This document shows positions 9,720-19,349 of a stretch of 64,000 nt of DNA, piece by piece. The translations under genes and the position numbers were made by a program. The stretch spans positions 102,243,201 through 102,307,200 of the forward strand of contig CM060955.1 of the NCBI GenBank assembly GCA_030765055.1, in the 5' to 3' direction. Below the pieces are notes generated by a model, which had not been told where the DNA came from, did no database searches, and was given only the letters and a program-made list of their open reading frames with translations. Positions within the stretch are counted from its first letter, which is position 1. Each line of letters begins with the position of its first letter. Origin of the DNA: Mantis religiosa. Its lineage: Eukaryota > Arthropoda > Insecta > Mantodea > Mantidae.

Positions 9720-10535
9720 ATGAAGGTCCTAGTACAAGTCTTTGTTATATGTTTTTCCAGGGTCCAGATCATATTTTCCAAGTACTCGGATCATCTTGTT
9801 GAAGCTGTTTCGGAGGTTAGAATAGAAACTATAGGATAGGTGTAGGATATAGTCAGACACTTTAGGGAAGGATAGATCTGAATATATATGGGCATTTGGG
9901 ATAAACCAGTCGGCAGCGAATGCAGACCGAAGGTAACGAACGGTTTTGGAGGACTTGGAGTTTAGAGTGTGTTTTAGCGGCAGCACCCCAGACTTGGCAG
10001 GCGTAAGTATAAACCGTCCTTAGTACTTGTTTGTAGAATAGGACCTTGTTATGAAGAGCCATTGATGGTTTGGGGTTGTAAAGTGGATACAGCATAGCCA
10101 TGCTTCTTGTTAGCCACAGCTGTTACGTGCTCTTTCCATGTAAGGCGCATGTCCAGAAGAACACCAAGGTATGTTGCCTGCGTAGACCAGGGTAGATCTT
10201 CATCTCCTAGACGTAAGTTGGGTACATCCTGTAGTGCTCGCCGTGTAAAGGCGACGGCTTGGGACTTAGTGGCATTGAGTTTTATCCGCCAGGTCGCAAA
10301 CCAGGCATAGAGAATACTCGCAAATATCTGAGCCCGCTGCCCTGCGATATAATGTCACTTTTATGCTGTTGTTATGGCAGTATCATCGCCAAATGGGTAG
10401 AGGTTGCAGCCTCTTAGTGTCGGAAGTGTGTTTATGTATGCAAGGAAAAGCAGGGGCCCAAGGACACTACCTTGAGGTACTCCTGCCTTTGTGACGTAGG
10501 GTTGGGACAGGAAAACATTTAAGTACTACGTGTTT
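9720..10535 (-). pseudogene. Jockey-type LINE reverse transcriptase fragment
   Basis: Minus-strand translation from about 10515 gives GVPQGSVLGPLLFLAYINTL (RT motif B), then LYPFGDDTAI (motif C with FGDD instead of FADD), then LNATKSQAVAFTRR and TYLGVLLDMRLTWKEHV. Next come YPLYNPKPSMALHNKVLFYK, VYTYACQVWGAAAKTH and SKLQVLQNRSL, the signature C-terminal region of Jockey-clade elements. The stretch PNAHIYSDLSFPKVSDYI follows. Stops and frame changes occur near 10340, 10105 and 9985. The 5' part (endonuclease, first RT motifs) is missing. In active elements this enzyme copies LINE RNA by target-primed synthesis. Confidence 0.85.
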
Positions 10536-10769
10536 CTGTTGTGTATTTGACTGGATTACCACGCAGAGGAGTGCTGGTGAGTATCCACTACTACACTGAT
10601 GTACCTATGTCTAAGACATTTCCATTAAAATAGACCTCATCTCTTCAGCAGTCTGAGTAGCCAGCAGTCCACATTGTTTTATATTACATTGTGAGCATCC
10701 AGCATTGTGTCCGTATAACTAATCAGATTCATACCATATTACCTCCTAATGGGACCAAATAAAGAGACT

Positions 10770-11700
10770 GGAACTTAAAAACATGTAGTTATTGTAGGTC
10801 TGCAACTGAAGAATATTCCAGTAGAACAATAGCAGGAGAAGTTGACGTATCCCAATCTACAGTGGTGTTTACGTTATAGCGGATCAAACAAACTGGTGTC
10901 AATGCAAGAGTTTCTCGATTGGGAAGACCCCTAGTAGTATCATATAGGGAATTATGCAAACAAAATTTGGTGAAAAGATTACAATGACACAACAACATAA
11001 AACCGGGGCGTTCAGCAATGATCTAAGGTATTATTCATGGATCAGTCTAGTTTCAGGTGATTGAGAGCCATTTTAGAAGGTCTGTCCATCGACTTCTTGC
11101 AGAACTTATGAAGTGTAAAATTTCTGATGCCAAAGTTGAAGCATGTTGGGGGTTCGGTTATGATATGGGGATGTTTTTCAGGTTATAAAAGTTGGTGATC
11201 TAGTGAGAATTAATGAAGCGTTAAAGAAGGAAGAATATCACATGATGATCAAAAATGCTAATTCACTTGGCAAGAGACTGGAGTTATTGAACTTCAGGAC
11301 AATGGTCCGAAACACACATCTAAGTTGTGCAGAGGGTATGTCAATAGAAAGGAGCAAGGTGTGGAAATGGATAATATGATTTGGCCAAGACAATCATTCG
11401 ATTTAAATCCCATTGAACTCTTATTGAGTCAAAATTGACTGGGAAGTGAAAACGCTGAGTTCGTCTAATGTTGCAGATCTCTGATATAATTTACAGACGT
11501 GTTAGAGTGCAATATCTGCAAACATAATACACAATCTCATCTCCAGAATGCCCAGAGTTTGTGCAGCGGCTCTGAGGGAAAAGGTGATTACTCTGAGAGG
11601 CAAAACTCTACACTATATTGTATTGTACTTAATAGCAGAGAGACATAACATTGATTATGTTGTTCTTTATACCTTTTACGTGTTTATAACTTGAAATAAA
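10770..11700 (+). pseudogene. Tc1-like transposase pseudogene
   Basis: The order of blocks is that of a Tc1-like transposase. An HTH region (EEYSSRTIAGEVDVSQSTV at ~10805, then RVSRLGRP as the GRPR-like hook) comes first, then VKRLQ near 10975. After decay there is a KVEACWGFGYDMGMFF segment that corresponds to 'HGGGSIMVWGCFS'. LQDNGPKHTSKLCRGYV holds the second catalytic Asp and SFDLNPIELL the final Glu. I count 38 residues between that Asp and Glu, as in the DD38E group of Tc1-like elements. A C-terminal RMPRVCAAAL-like tail ends at about 11580. Many stops and frameshifts show it is old. I could not define its terminal repeats. Confidence 0.7.
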
Positions 11701-11961
11701 GAATTGAGCTTTTCTCATAGGATATCGAAGTTAGTGCAGTTTAAATGCATTTGAGGTACAAGGAGACAAGAGTTATTCCGCTGACAGTTATTTCTTTCGT
11801 AATTTCTCTTCCTAGTCAGTAGAAGAATGTCAGGATGATTCAGCTTCTACATTATCCTCCCTACAACATTTAGTTTCACCTCATTTACTTAAAGGTTGTA
11901 GGACCTGTCACTGACGCTTGGTGTGCCATGTTACTCTTGTGCCTCCCTCTGCGTGAAGACA

Positions 11962-12225
11962 TTTCCCTCCGCTTTTTGTAGTGTTTAACCCCCGCTTTTG
12001 GTACATGTGACACCGCAGGCGGTGGCACTGATGATACATGAAATGTAGATGGAGCATTGGTGGAGTGAAATGGCGGGAGAACCCGGAGTAACCGTAAGGT
12101 TAAGCACTGCAAACAGAATGCAATGGATAGAGTCAACATGAAAAATTCAATGCCATGGCCGGGATTTGAACCACGGATCTACTGGTTTCCGTCCAGTCGC
12201 TCTTAACCTTTGAGCTACCATGGCC
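11962..12225 (-). mobile_element. composite tRNA-derived SINE: unusual head on the family C body
   Basis: On the minus strand it starts at 12225 with a well-formed tRNA-like head (12151-12224), passes through a short linker (CATTGAATTTTTCATGTTG), and then joins the body of family C. The shared body includes CTCCCGCCATTTCACTCCA, ATCATCAGTG.CACCGCCTGCGGTG and GCGGG.GTTAAACACTACA. The head differs from the family C head at 21620 and 25751. The same body carried by a different tRNA head implies a modular SINE family. Confidence 0.75.
12151..12224 (-). tRNA. tRNA-like sequence (SINE head), cloverleaf-compatible, GGA at the anticodon position
   Basis: The sequence is 74 bases with acceptor arms GCCATGG and CCATGGC (7 bp), a D stem GCTC/GAGC, an anticodon stem ACTGG/CCAGT with loop ACGGAAA (GGA at 34-36), and discriminator A. 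The T stem CGTGG/CCCGG pairs at only three of five positions and position 33 is C, not U. It reads as a SINE promoter (Pol III A and B boxes) and not as a working tRNA-Ser gene, which would need a long variable arm. Confidence 0.5.
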
Positions 12226-12248
12226 AACTCCAGTTGACCATGGCCATG

Positions 12249-12322
12249 GCCATGGTAGCTCAAAGGTTAAGAGCGACTGGACGGAAACCAGTAGATCCGT
12301 GGTTCAAATCCCGGCCATGGCA
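12249..12322 (+). tRNA. second tRNA-like sequence, inverted identical copy
   Basis: Identical to 12151-12224 but on the plus strand. The two heads are divergent, with their 5' ends facing the 22-bp spacer, so any Pol III promoters would point away from each other. It has no SINE body downstream: past 12350 the sequence is unrelated. Confidence 0.5.
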
Positions 12323-12350
12323 TTGAATTTTTCATGTTGACTCTATCCAT

Positions 12351-12898
12351 CAAATATCTTAGCCTATATCCGGCTAGTGTGGAGAAATGATTAATTTCCA
12401 TCAATTAACTAAAAGAGAATGCAAATTTTAGCTATGGTGAATACGGACAAGTCAGACTTTGCAATTATTTGTTGATCCAAAAGGGAGTTTATTCTCTGGA
12501 AAATAGGATCTGTAAGTCAGTTTGAAGAAAACCTTATATATCTTTTTTGTTTACGCAGTTCTGTTTTCAGATCGTGGAGTATACTCGCTAGTTTGATCCT
12601 GGAAAGTGTCTCTCATAGAATCGCTTCCCTGAAATTCAAGAGAAGCAGGGAAACTTTGGTGCTCCACTGAAATTTCCCCTTCGGGTCCTGCAACGGTTTC
12701 AACGTATAAAGAGATATCCATTTACGCCAAAGTCGAAGCAGATGGGCCAACTGCTATTTATGCTAGAGAAAGTAAAGATTTGGGAATCCTAATTGCACAC
12801 AATTTATGTTGTGCAATTTTATATAATTAACCATCCCGGAAATATCCATGCGTTTCTCAAATGGTGTTTTCTCTTCCTTTGTCCTTGGTCATGGATAG
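12351..12898. other. no gene seen
   Basis: AT-rich flank between the tRNA-like palindrome and SINE B copy 2. Nothing recognisable. Confidence 0.5.
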
Positions 12899-12909
12899 AG
12901 AAGGGATTT

Positions 12910-13429
12910 CACCGGAATAGACTACACTTCGGGAGAAATTCAGCACGGAGGCCCAAACTGGATCTAGTATAGCTATGCTCCCAAGTAATCCACTCCAGGG
13001 AGGTAGGAGGAGGCGAGAGGAGACAAAGCGTGGCTGTCATAATTAGTCCAGGGACCCCACACTTTACCAATTGGAAACTCCCTGGCAGACCAATACAACT
13101 GACATCCTATCCTACTGTGGTCCGGAATTGTTCCACCAGACTGTGTTCGGAGAAACCCCTATCGGAGGAGGAAGTTCTACCAAGAGCATATCATCCAGCC
13201 ATGCAGCGCCGAGACTCTACCAGATGAGGGATGATGTGACATTATATTGGAGAAGAAAAGGAGGGACGGGAAATTAGGGGGATGTACTTAACCTACCCAG
13301 CATTCGCCTGGAAACCCGGGAAAAACCTACAAAAGCCCATGGATGAGAAGGTTGACCACGGGTACCGAACCTGGACCTTCTGAGTAGGAGCTACAGACGA
13401 AACCACCTAAGCCATCCCGCTTGGTACAA
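12910..13429 (-). mobile_element. tRNA-derived SINE, family B, copy 2
   Basis: Minus-strand copy of family B. The head is at the right (13429) and the tail at the left. Shared blocks with other copies include GGGGGATGTA.TTAACCTACCC, CCCAGCATTCGCCTGG and AGCATATCATCCAGCCATGCA. Flanks resemble an imperfect duplication, AGAAGGGATTT at 12899-12909 and AGAAGGGAATTT at 13430-13441. About 100 bp of the body is missing compared with copies 3 and 4. Confidence 0.75.
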
Positions 13430-13441
13430 AGAAGGGAATTT

Positions 13442-14676
13442 AAAGTCCTCACATTGTGCCCAGTTGCTAAACATTTGTTTATCACTTAGCCTACTGTGTT
13501 TCTCTTTTCCTACTGTATTAATAAGGAAAACATTTATGAATATAGCCGTTATACAACTGTTTATCTAGTTTAATGAAAGTAAAGAGAGAATACGCTATTA
13601 AGGTGTGTATTGGCAAAAAAGACAGGTCATGTGAATGGAATAAAAATTAATTTTCTTCTACCATGCAGCTGTAGCTAGAGGAAACACTCTATTCCATGGA
13701 ATGTCGAGATTTCATAAACACTTCTGTTAATTTGAGAAGGAGAAAAAAAAAACACACACACACACGTTTGCGGATTGTGGCAAAAGCTTTATACCAAAGA
13801 GTACAGACACAAAATTGCGGGAGAAATAAACTTAATACTCTCCTACAGAGAATATTAACACACTGTTAACCCACGCGGTTGAGAGCTTGCAAAGAGTACA
13901 TTTTTTGCTTCACACATTCATCGACACGGACCAGTAATTGGAAAGGATTTCATTTTTCCCAATGTGTGAAAATGCTACAAGGGAACGTGAGTAGCATATT
14001 CATTTGCGTTGAGAAAATCTCTTTGTTAATTCAAAATTGCAAATCCTGCCTGTGCATTTAGCGACACTTAAATACTTTACGAGGTCTGAGATATTTTAGA
14101 AAATAACTGGAACACAGTGCGTAGCTTATTAGCAAGACATTTCCAATAAAACCTTCATTTAATAAAATGTTCCATAGAGTAACATATTAATTAAAGGTGG
14201 CATATTTAGATGTCAGAGGGAGAAAGCTAGGCCTGAAGTATTCTAAAATATTTTTTAGGATCAAAAAAGAGTTTGGAGCAATTCTTATGAATTTGAATAT
14301 TTAGTTGGCGTTAGAAACGCTTTATATGTCGCATTTTGCATGGAGTTATGGAGACCTGTAAGATAGCAAATAAAGTATTCGTCAAATTATGTCTGCTATT
14401 CAAATGGCAATGACTTGCCCTTGTATATTTTAAACTTCTTATCTGTGTGGTCAGCATGGCCACTCTGCTCATGCTAAACTTTTATAGTTTTCCAAGGTCG
14501 TTTGACGAATTCCTGTGCAGTTCTATGTCTGCAAATTTTATTTTCCGTATTTTCCATTCCTATGCTTATTGCGGTATTCACCTTTTTATTTATACAACAA
14601 AATGTCTGACGAAGCCATGTCAGCAAACATTTATCAAATAATAAAATAATAGGCGTTTGTGAAAATATTTTTCACC
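13442..14676. other. no gene seen
   Basis: AT-rich, with a short A-tract followed by (CA)8 at 13741-13765. Small frames at 13879-14061 and 14447-14641 have no domain signature. Confidence 0.5.
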
Positions 14677-14900
14677 GAGCGAGTTAGCTCCGAAACAACG
14701 CGGAGTTTCCTATTCTCCAGATTCAGAGCTCAAATTCCGGGACCGCTACCTCTTATCAGGGATTTTTGTGGTTCCCCAAGGTCAACAGTAGAATATGTTG
14801 GGGAGATTCTTCTTCCATCATGAAATTCCTGTAATTCATATCCTGTTCCAATTTTCCCCCTTCATCATCATGTAATCTGTTTCAGAGTTCAAGGTCAGTT
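14677..14900 (+). mobile_element. tRNA-derived SINE, family E (degenerate)
   Basis: The head reads CCGAGCGAGTTAGCTCCG (A-box region) and ends with B-box-like GCTCAAATTCCGGGACCG. Body includes GGGATTTTTGTGGTTCCCC and CTTCCATCATGAAATTCCTG. It sits directly before another SINE, suggesting a preferred landing zone or serial insertion. Confidence 0.6.
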
Positions 14901-14906
14901 CCAGCT

Positions 14907-15130
14907 GGCTCTGTAACTCAGTCGGTAGAGCACCTGCCTGTCGAGCAAGAGGTCCCGGATTCCATTCTTGGCTGGAAGTGGTGAATTTTCTACAACCAAG
15001 ATGATTTCATAGCTTCCCCAGAGTCTGAATGAGAGTGTGAATGAGTGTGTGCATGAGTGTGTGAATGTGTCCGTGATTTAGGTTTAAAATATCACAAACA
15101 ACCTAACATTTACGAGTTAACACAATATCC
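14907..15130 (+). mobile_element. tRNA-derived SINE, family D
   Basis: Contains GGCTCTGTAACTCAGTCGG and TAGAGCACCTGCCTG (A box and D arm), then AAGAGGTCCCGGATTCCATTC as the B box. A body follows with GTGGTGAATTTTCTACAACC and a GAATGAGTGTGTG-type simple repeat at 15027-15070. The 3' end is ill-defined. Confidence 0.65.
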
Positions 15131-15204
15131 ATTAGGCTATATGTTCCAATAGGAGAACGGCCGCCGATATGAGCATTGCAGTTAAAGACGGTGTATAAAG
15201 AAAG

Positions 15205-15878
15205 GGATCCCTATAGAAGTATAAGTTTTATGGCAGCAAAAGCAAAATTTTAAGCACTATTATTAAAATTAGATTGGAGGAGTTAATACAAAATAAGATA
15301 TCGGAAGAACAAGCAGGATTTAAAGCAGACAAATCATGCTGTGGTAATATAATTGTGATAAGAATGATCTCCAAAAGATGATGGCTAAAGGGAAACAAGT
15401 GCATATGGTATCCATTGTTCTTGAATTGACATATGACTCTGTGTCTATAAATATACTATGGGAAGCAATGGAAAACTTTGAAATCCCTAAGTCCCTTATA
15501 TACTTTATTAAAAGAATGTATGAATGTAAGGCAAATGTTAGGATGGGATACCGAGTATAAACAGAATTCCCCACAACAAAAGAACTAAGACTATTTTGTG
15601 GCATGTAACCTAAACTGTTTAAAATATTTGTAGAAGAGCTGTTGAGAAAGTGGAATAGGTCATGTAGGTGAATGGGACTAAACATAAATGGTCGCTTATT
15701 ATTGCACAATTTACTATTAACAGATCATCTTTATTCTGACCTCACAGGTCAGGATAAAAATGATATAGAATATATGATTATAAAATTAATAAATACATTT
15801 TAAGTAGTCAGATTAAAAATAAATGCCATTAAAACTGAATATATGGTATTAGAAAGAAATTCGGAAGATCTGCAAATA
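15205..15878 (+). pseudogene. LINE reverse transcriptase, 5' segment (split by pogo-like insertion)
   Basis: Plus-strand translation gives KILSTIIKIRLEELIQNKIS and EEQAGFKADKSC (RT motif 1/2 region). After frameshifts come HMVSIVLELTYDSVSINILW (motif A, where the usual FxDFxKAFDSV is degraded) and ALLTDHL in the FADD position. Then LTGQDKNDIEYMIIKLINTF and INAIKTEYMVLERNSEDLQI. The reading frame is interrupted exactly at the TA target of the pogo-like element and resumes at 17361 with NNVIIVSNN, so the two segments belong to one LINE. Confidence 0.8.
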
Positions 15879-15905
15879 GAGTGAATCGGGGTGGGGGGAG
15901 ATGCC
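15879..15905 (+). repeat. left terminal inverted repeat of the pogo-like element
   Basis: Begins directly after the TA target and pairs with 17339-17360 apart from an extra TGG and two substitutions. Confidence 0.8.
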
Positions 15906-16337
15906 TGTCGGGGTGAGATGCCTAAAGTTTATAGTTCCGATGCCTGAAAAAGATCGCGACTCCAACCTGTATGGCACTCGTTAGTGTCAATGTGACGTGA
16001 AGGCAAATGCGTGTTTCACTGCGTTAGGTGTTTCTTCACTTTTACACGAAGAAATACAGATAAGGTCTAAAACTAGGTGTTTGTTTAATGGTGCACAGTC
16101 ATTTTAAGGTACGTGCAAGCGTATGAATAAAGTAGCAGAGCATAATTTTACGCATGCTTATCATAGTAGGTATGTTGTGGTATTGTTTGCCATCCTCTGT
16201 TGATATGCAGCAGCCATATTGTGACAGTAGTCAAAAGAGGTATCTCACCCCGATCCTTGGGAAAGATGCCACTGTTTTTTTCGGGGTGACATGCCTAATT
16301 TTATTACTCGCTTATGCGTATTTTATTTTTGTAGGAG

Positions 16338-16640
16338 ATGCCTCAAGTGTATGTTAGAACTTCAAGTATATGTCAGTGGCCTGAAGAATGTCTACAGATA
16401 GCTCTGGAACATGGAGGCCTGGCGGAATGAATTATTTTAGAGCTTTCCAAGAATATAGCATTCCATATAGAACTCTAAAATGACGTTTGATGAAGTACGA
16501 TTCCAGAATGTGTATCAAATTTCCGATATGGTTGCTACTGATCATGGAGAAAGGATTCAAAAAAGTGAACCAAACAGGAGAGAATGTACTGGAGCAGTTC
16601 TCTCAGAAAATGAAGAGGGACTTGGAGATTATTCAGAATG
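16338..16640 (+). pseudogene. HTH-containing N-terminal fragment of the pogo-like transposase
   Basis: ATG at 16338 opens MPQVYVRTSSICQWPEECLQ followed by IALEHGGLAE and a stop at 16428. One frame over, the sequence continues as NYFRAFQEYSIPYRTLK, a recognisable pipsqueak/CENP-B-like helix-turn-helix ending in 'IPxxTL'. Frames then run to about 16620 with KGFKKVNQTGENVLEQFSQ. At least two frameshifts are present. The start ATG itself lies within a GAGATGCCT match to the terminal motif. Confidence 0.6.
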
Positions 16641-16996
16641 AATAATCAGTTGAAGAAGTTACTCCTGTGCCCATATTGAATCCACTGAAATCTAAACGCA
16701 ATAAGAAACATGCTGAAGGTCTCACAGAACAGAATCGCATAGAAGAGGCCAAAATTAGATTGGAGGAATTAAACACAGCAAATCTACAGCAAGTGAGTCA
16801 AAGATTAGAGGACCAAACAGGTCAGAAAATGAGAGCGATTGTGTTGAGTGTGCTCTCAATTACTACGATAAAATTGGACCAACGGTTGTTTGGATTCAGT
16901 ATGTCGTTTGTAGTAGATGGTTGTCTGAAACCTGTACAGAAGAAGAAAACTTGTGCAACAACTGTTCAGAAGAACTTTGATTTCATTTGCATGTAA
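16641..16996 (+). pseudogene. C-terminal fragment of the pogo-like transposase with Cys/His cluster
   Basis: The frame from 16641 reads VEEVTPVPILNPLKSKRNKK, then EAKIRLEELNTAN, the basic and helical tail common in pogo/jerky-like transposases. After a frameshift near 16840 the sequence reads DCVECALNYYDKIGPTVVWI, then VVCSRWLSETCTEEENLCNN with a final C. This is a zinc-finger-like C-terminus with paired cysteines (one expected His is Ser here). The DDE catalytic core is absent between the HTH fragment and this tail, so the copy is an internal-deletion derivative. Confidence 0.6.
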
Positions 16997-17360
16997 TCAA
17001 GTAATTTGTTTATTCTGACATCCATTATACATTTCTTTAGTATTTTTTTTCTTTATAATACTTATAAATATGCTTTCTAAAAGATTTATTTGTATCAAAA
17101 GATGCACAAAAATGGTGCTCAATTTTTGTTATGATAAGACTGCCATCTCACCCCGATGTTCGGGGTGAAATGCCTAAACTACACTTTTGATCAAAGAACA
17201 CAAAACACACTTAATTAACAATAATAACGTAACACAAACTTGCACATATGTAGAGAAGGCACCTCAGTGAATGCCAGTTTAATGCTGAACCTAAACTCTC
17301 AATTAAATTCAACTTTTGATCACTAAAACCTTAAGTATGGCATCTCCCCCCGATCCACTA

Positions 17361-17950
17361 TAAATAATGTGATAATTGTGTCGAACAATTTAAGTACTTA
17401 GGATCTATAACAGATAAGACTGGCACTTGTGAAAAAGATATTATCAATAGGATAAATTGTGCAAGGAAGGTAATTAGAAGTTTGAACAGTATTTTATGGA
17501 GTAGGAATTTAACTAGAAAAACTAAACAACAAATTTTAAAAACAATAATAGAAAGTATACTTGCATATGGTTCCTAAAGTTTGAAAATATATAGAATAAT
17601 GCAGAAAAGAATATTAGCGATAGAAATGGAAGTATGAGGATATCAATTAGGCTACAACATTCCACAAACTACTACATTAGACATGAAATGGACGCATTAG
17701 AAGCTGTTTTTAGACAGAATGTCCTGCAGGGCTCTACAGTGGTTTGGACATGTACAACGGATACCGGGAGATCGGTGGCCAAAACAAGTCCTGAAGTGGG
17801 AAGCGCCAGGCAGAAGAAAGCGGGGAAGAGCCAGAAGAACGTGGCACGAGGAAGTATATGGTCATATGAAGAATAGGGGACTGGAAGAATTACAATGGAA
17901 CTACAGAAATCTCTGGAAAGTAAGAACAAAGGGTGAACTGTTGTAAATTG

Positions 17951-17955
<5 letters not shown>
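17361..17955 (+). pseudogene. LINE reverse transcriptase, 3' segment and C-terminus
   Basis: Resumes the LINE broken at 15878: CVEQFKYLGSITDKTGTCEK, then NRINCARKVIRSLNSILWS, then RKTKQQILKTIIESILAYGS. After frame loss around 17640-17720, it reads LQWFGHVQRIPGDRWPKQVL, then GRRKRGRARRTWHEEVYGHM, stopping at about 17943. The order (thumb, then 'WFGHVxRM...RRKRGRPRxxW') matches 60214-60930 and 8265-9065. The 3' end runs straight into a CA-repeat array, which may have grown from or next to its tail. Confidence 0.8.
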
Positions 17956-18014
<59 letters not shown>

Positions 18015-18241
18015 GCGCGCACGCACGCAAACACACGCGCACACACGCGCACGCACGCGCACGCACGCAAACACACGCGCACACACGCGCACGCACGCGC
18101 ACGCACACGCACGCAAGCAAGCGCACAGGCACGCACGCACGTACGCGCACACGCACGCACACGCACGCCCACGCACGCACGCCCACGCACGCACACGCAC
18201 GCCCACGCACGCGCCCACGCACGCACGCACACACACACATA
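17956..18241. repeat. (CA)n/(CACG)n array with 40-bp higher-order unit
   Basis: Pure (CA)n from 17956 to 18012, then about 230 bp of CG-containing alternating purine-pyrimidine sequence. An exact 40-bp unit occurs twice in tandem at 18021-18060 and 18061-18100. The tract ends in ATATATA. The long frames through it on both strands are repeat artefacts. Confidence 0.95.
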
Positions 18242-19349
18242 TATATAAGAAATAAAAAAGCACCAGGTCGAAGTGTTGAGGTTTGTATGTGCATAGGCTC
18301 CAATTTAGGGGAACTCAAGAGTGCCAGTTGATTGCTGCCGTAGACTTGCGTTGTCGAACGGTTAGGGATCCAATTCATACTTACGTATATCACTCGGGCC
18401 TGTGCAATATAGTCCTCGTGCAGCTTCCACCGCATGTACTTCCATTTTCACCTTTAAGAAAAGCGCATAATAGACCACAGGGTCACAATCATAACAACAC
18501 TTTCTTACTTAAGCACTCTTATGGGAGCTTAAGTTTCAGAAACAGTATAAAATCAATAACATACTTCACTTTTCTCTTCTTTTGGCACGCCTCAAGCCAC
18601 TTTATACAGATGTGGAATTTTTCCATCTTATCCCAAGCTTGCCTTGGTTTGTTGATGGATCTCCTGCAATTTTAACTAGTCTGTCTTCTGGTGTGTACTC
18701 TGCTTTTGCCTTCTCACTATTCTTCCTTCTTCAGTTACGATCGATTACTCTCGCACATCAATTTTTCACTTGAAAAGCCATCATTCATAGCCAACTCCCT
18801 CATAGATAACAACTGAAGCAGATATCTAATCCATACAACTTACCAACGCTGTAAATATCAAATTGATATTTCGGAGTCTGTACATTTTGAGTAATTTATA
18901 GTCAGAATACCAGAGCTTTCCAGTTTTTAGGGTGAACTGCATATGCCAATGGCATCTTGCATACAGGTAATGGGGGAAAGGAGCTTTTTACGTGTTCCGT
19001 AATTATGGAAATGCGAAAATAATTTGTCACTTTTATGATATTTTGTTCAAAATTATTATTTTTATATAAGCTCTACACACTTGTTTAAAAATTTGGTTAT
19101 TCTGTTTAGTCAAACGAATACTTAAAAATGACTGAACCTATAATTAATTCTCTTTGAAGTAGATTTTGTACATTGTGCATAGATGCTCATTTTGTGTAGT
19201 TTGGTTTTCTGTGTATTCCTCATACTTTAGCAGTTATAAAATGCACACAAAAATGTTTCCGAAAAGTTCTACAGGTGTAATATTCATGTAAATATCTTAA
19301 AAAAAAACCATGAAATTGGGGTTTCATTTACGGACAGTTATGTTCAGAG
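18242..19349. other. no gene seen
   Basis: Unrecognised sequence downstream of the CA array. Frames up to 130 codons (18283-18675) show no family signature and are biased like their AT-rich surroundings. Confidence 0.5.

Larger units (their letters stand above)
12123..12350. repeat. perfect inverted repeat, 103-bp arms, containing two tRNA-like heads
   Basis: 12123-12225 is the exact reverse complement of 12248-12350; I checked all 103 positions. The spacer is the 22 bases 12226-12247. The arms include the SINE head plus its linker and stop at ATGGATAG, so only the head end of the SINE was copied. Outside the arms similarity ends abruptly. A hairpin of this size should be unstable in replication or cloning, which makes a recent origin or a sequencing fold-back artefact both possible. 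Confidence 0.95.
15908..17354. promoter_or_regulatory. repeated TIR-like motif TCGGGGTGAGATGCCTAA inside the pogo-like element
   Basis: Besides the left terminus, the motif occurs at 15908-15925 (+), 16239-16254 (-), 16281-16298 (+), 17142-17157 (-), 17160-17177 (+), and at the right terminus 17339-17354 (-). The pair at 17142-17177 is a near palindrome. Transposases of this superfamily bind terminal and subterminal repeats, so these are candidate transposase-binding sites. That role is inference. Confidence 0.55.
15879..17360 (+). mobile_element. pogo-like (Tc1/mariner superfamily) transposon, internally deleted
   Basis: The element is 1482 bp and inserted at TA in a LINE: TA at 15877-15878 and 17361-17362. 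Removing the element restores the LINE reading frame. Termini are imperfect inverted repeats, left GAGTGAATCGGGGTGGGG and right CCCCCCGATCCACTA, with the shared core ATCGGGG..GGAGATGCC. Internally there is an HTH-like N-terminal fragment and a C-terminal pogo-type fragment with a Cys/His cluster. The DDE core between them is deleted. Five further copies of the terminal motif lie inside. Confidence 0.85.

Noticed and set aside
12151..12224. Functional tRNA-Ser(GGA) gene
   Set aside because: Lacks the long variable arm of tRNA-Ser, has C at position 33 and a poorly paired T stem, and continues into a SINE body.
17672..18435. Cys/Val- and Thr/His-rich frames on both strands
   Set aside because: Products of the (CA)n/(CACG)n array; frames open simultaneously on both strands.
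18283..18675. 130-codon plus-strand frame after the CA array
   Set aside because: No domain, no conserved start context, overlaps another equally weak frame.
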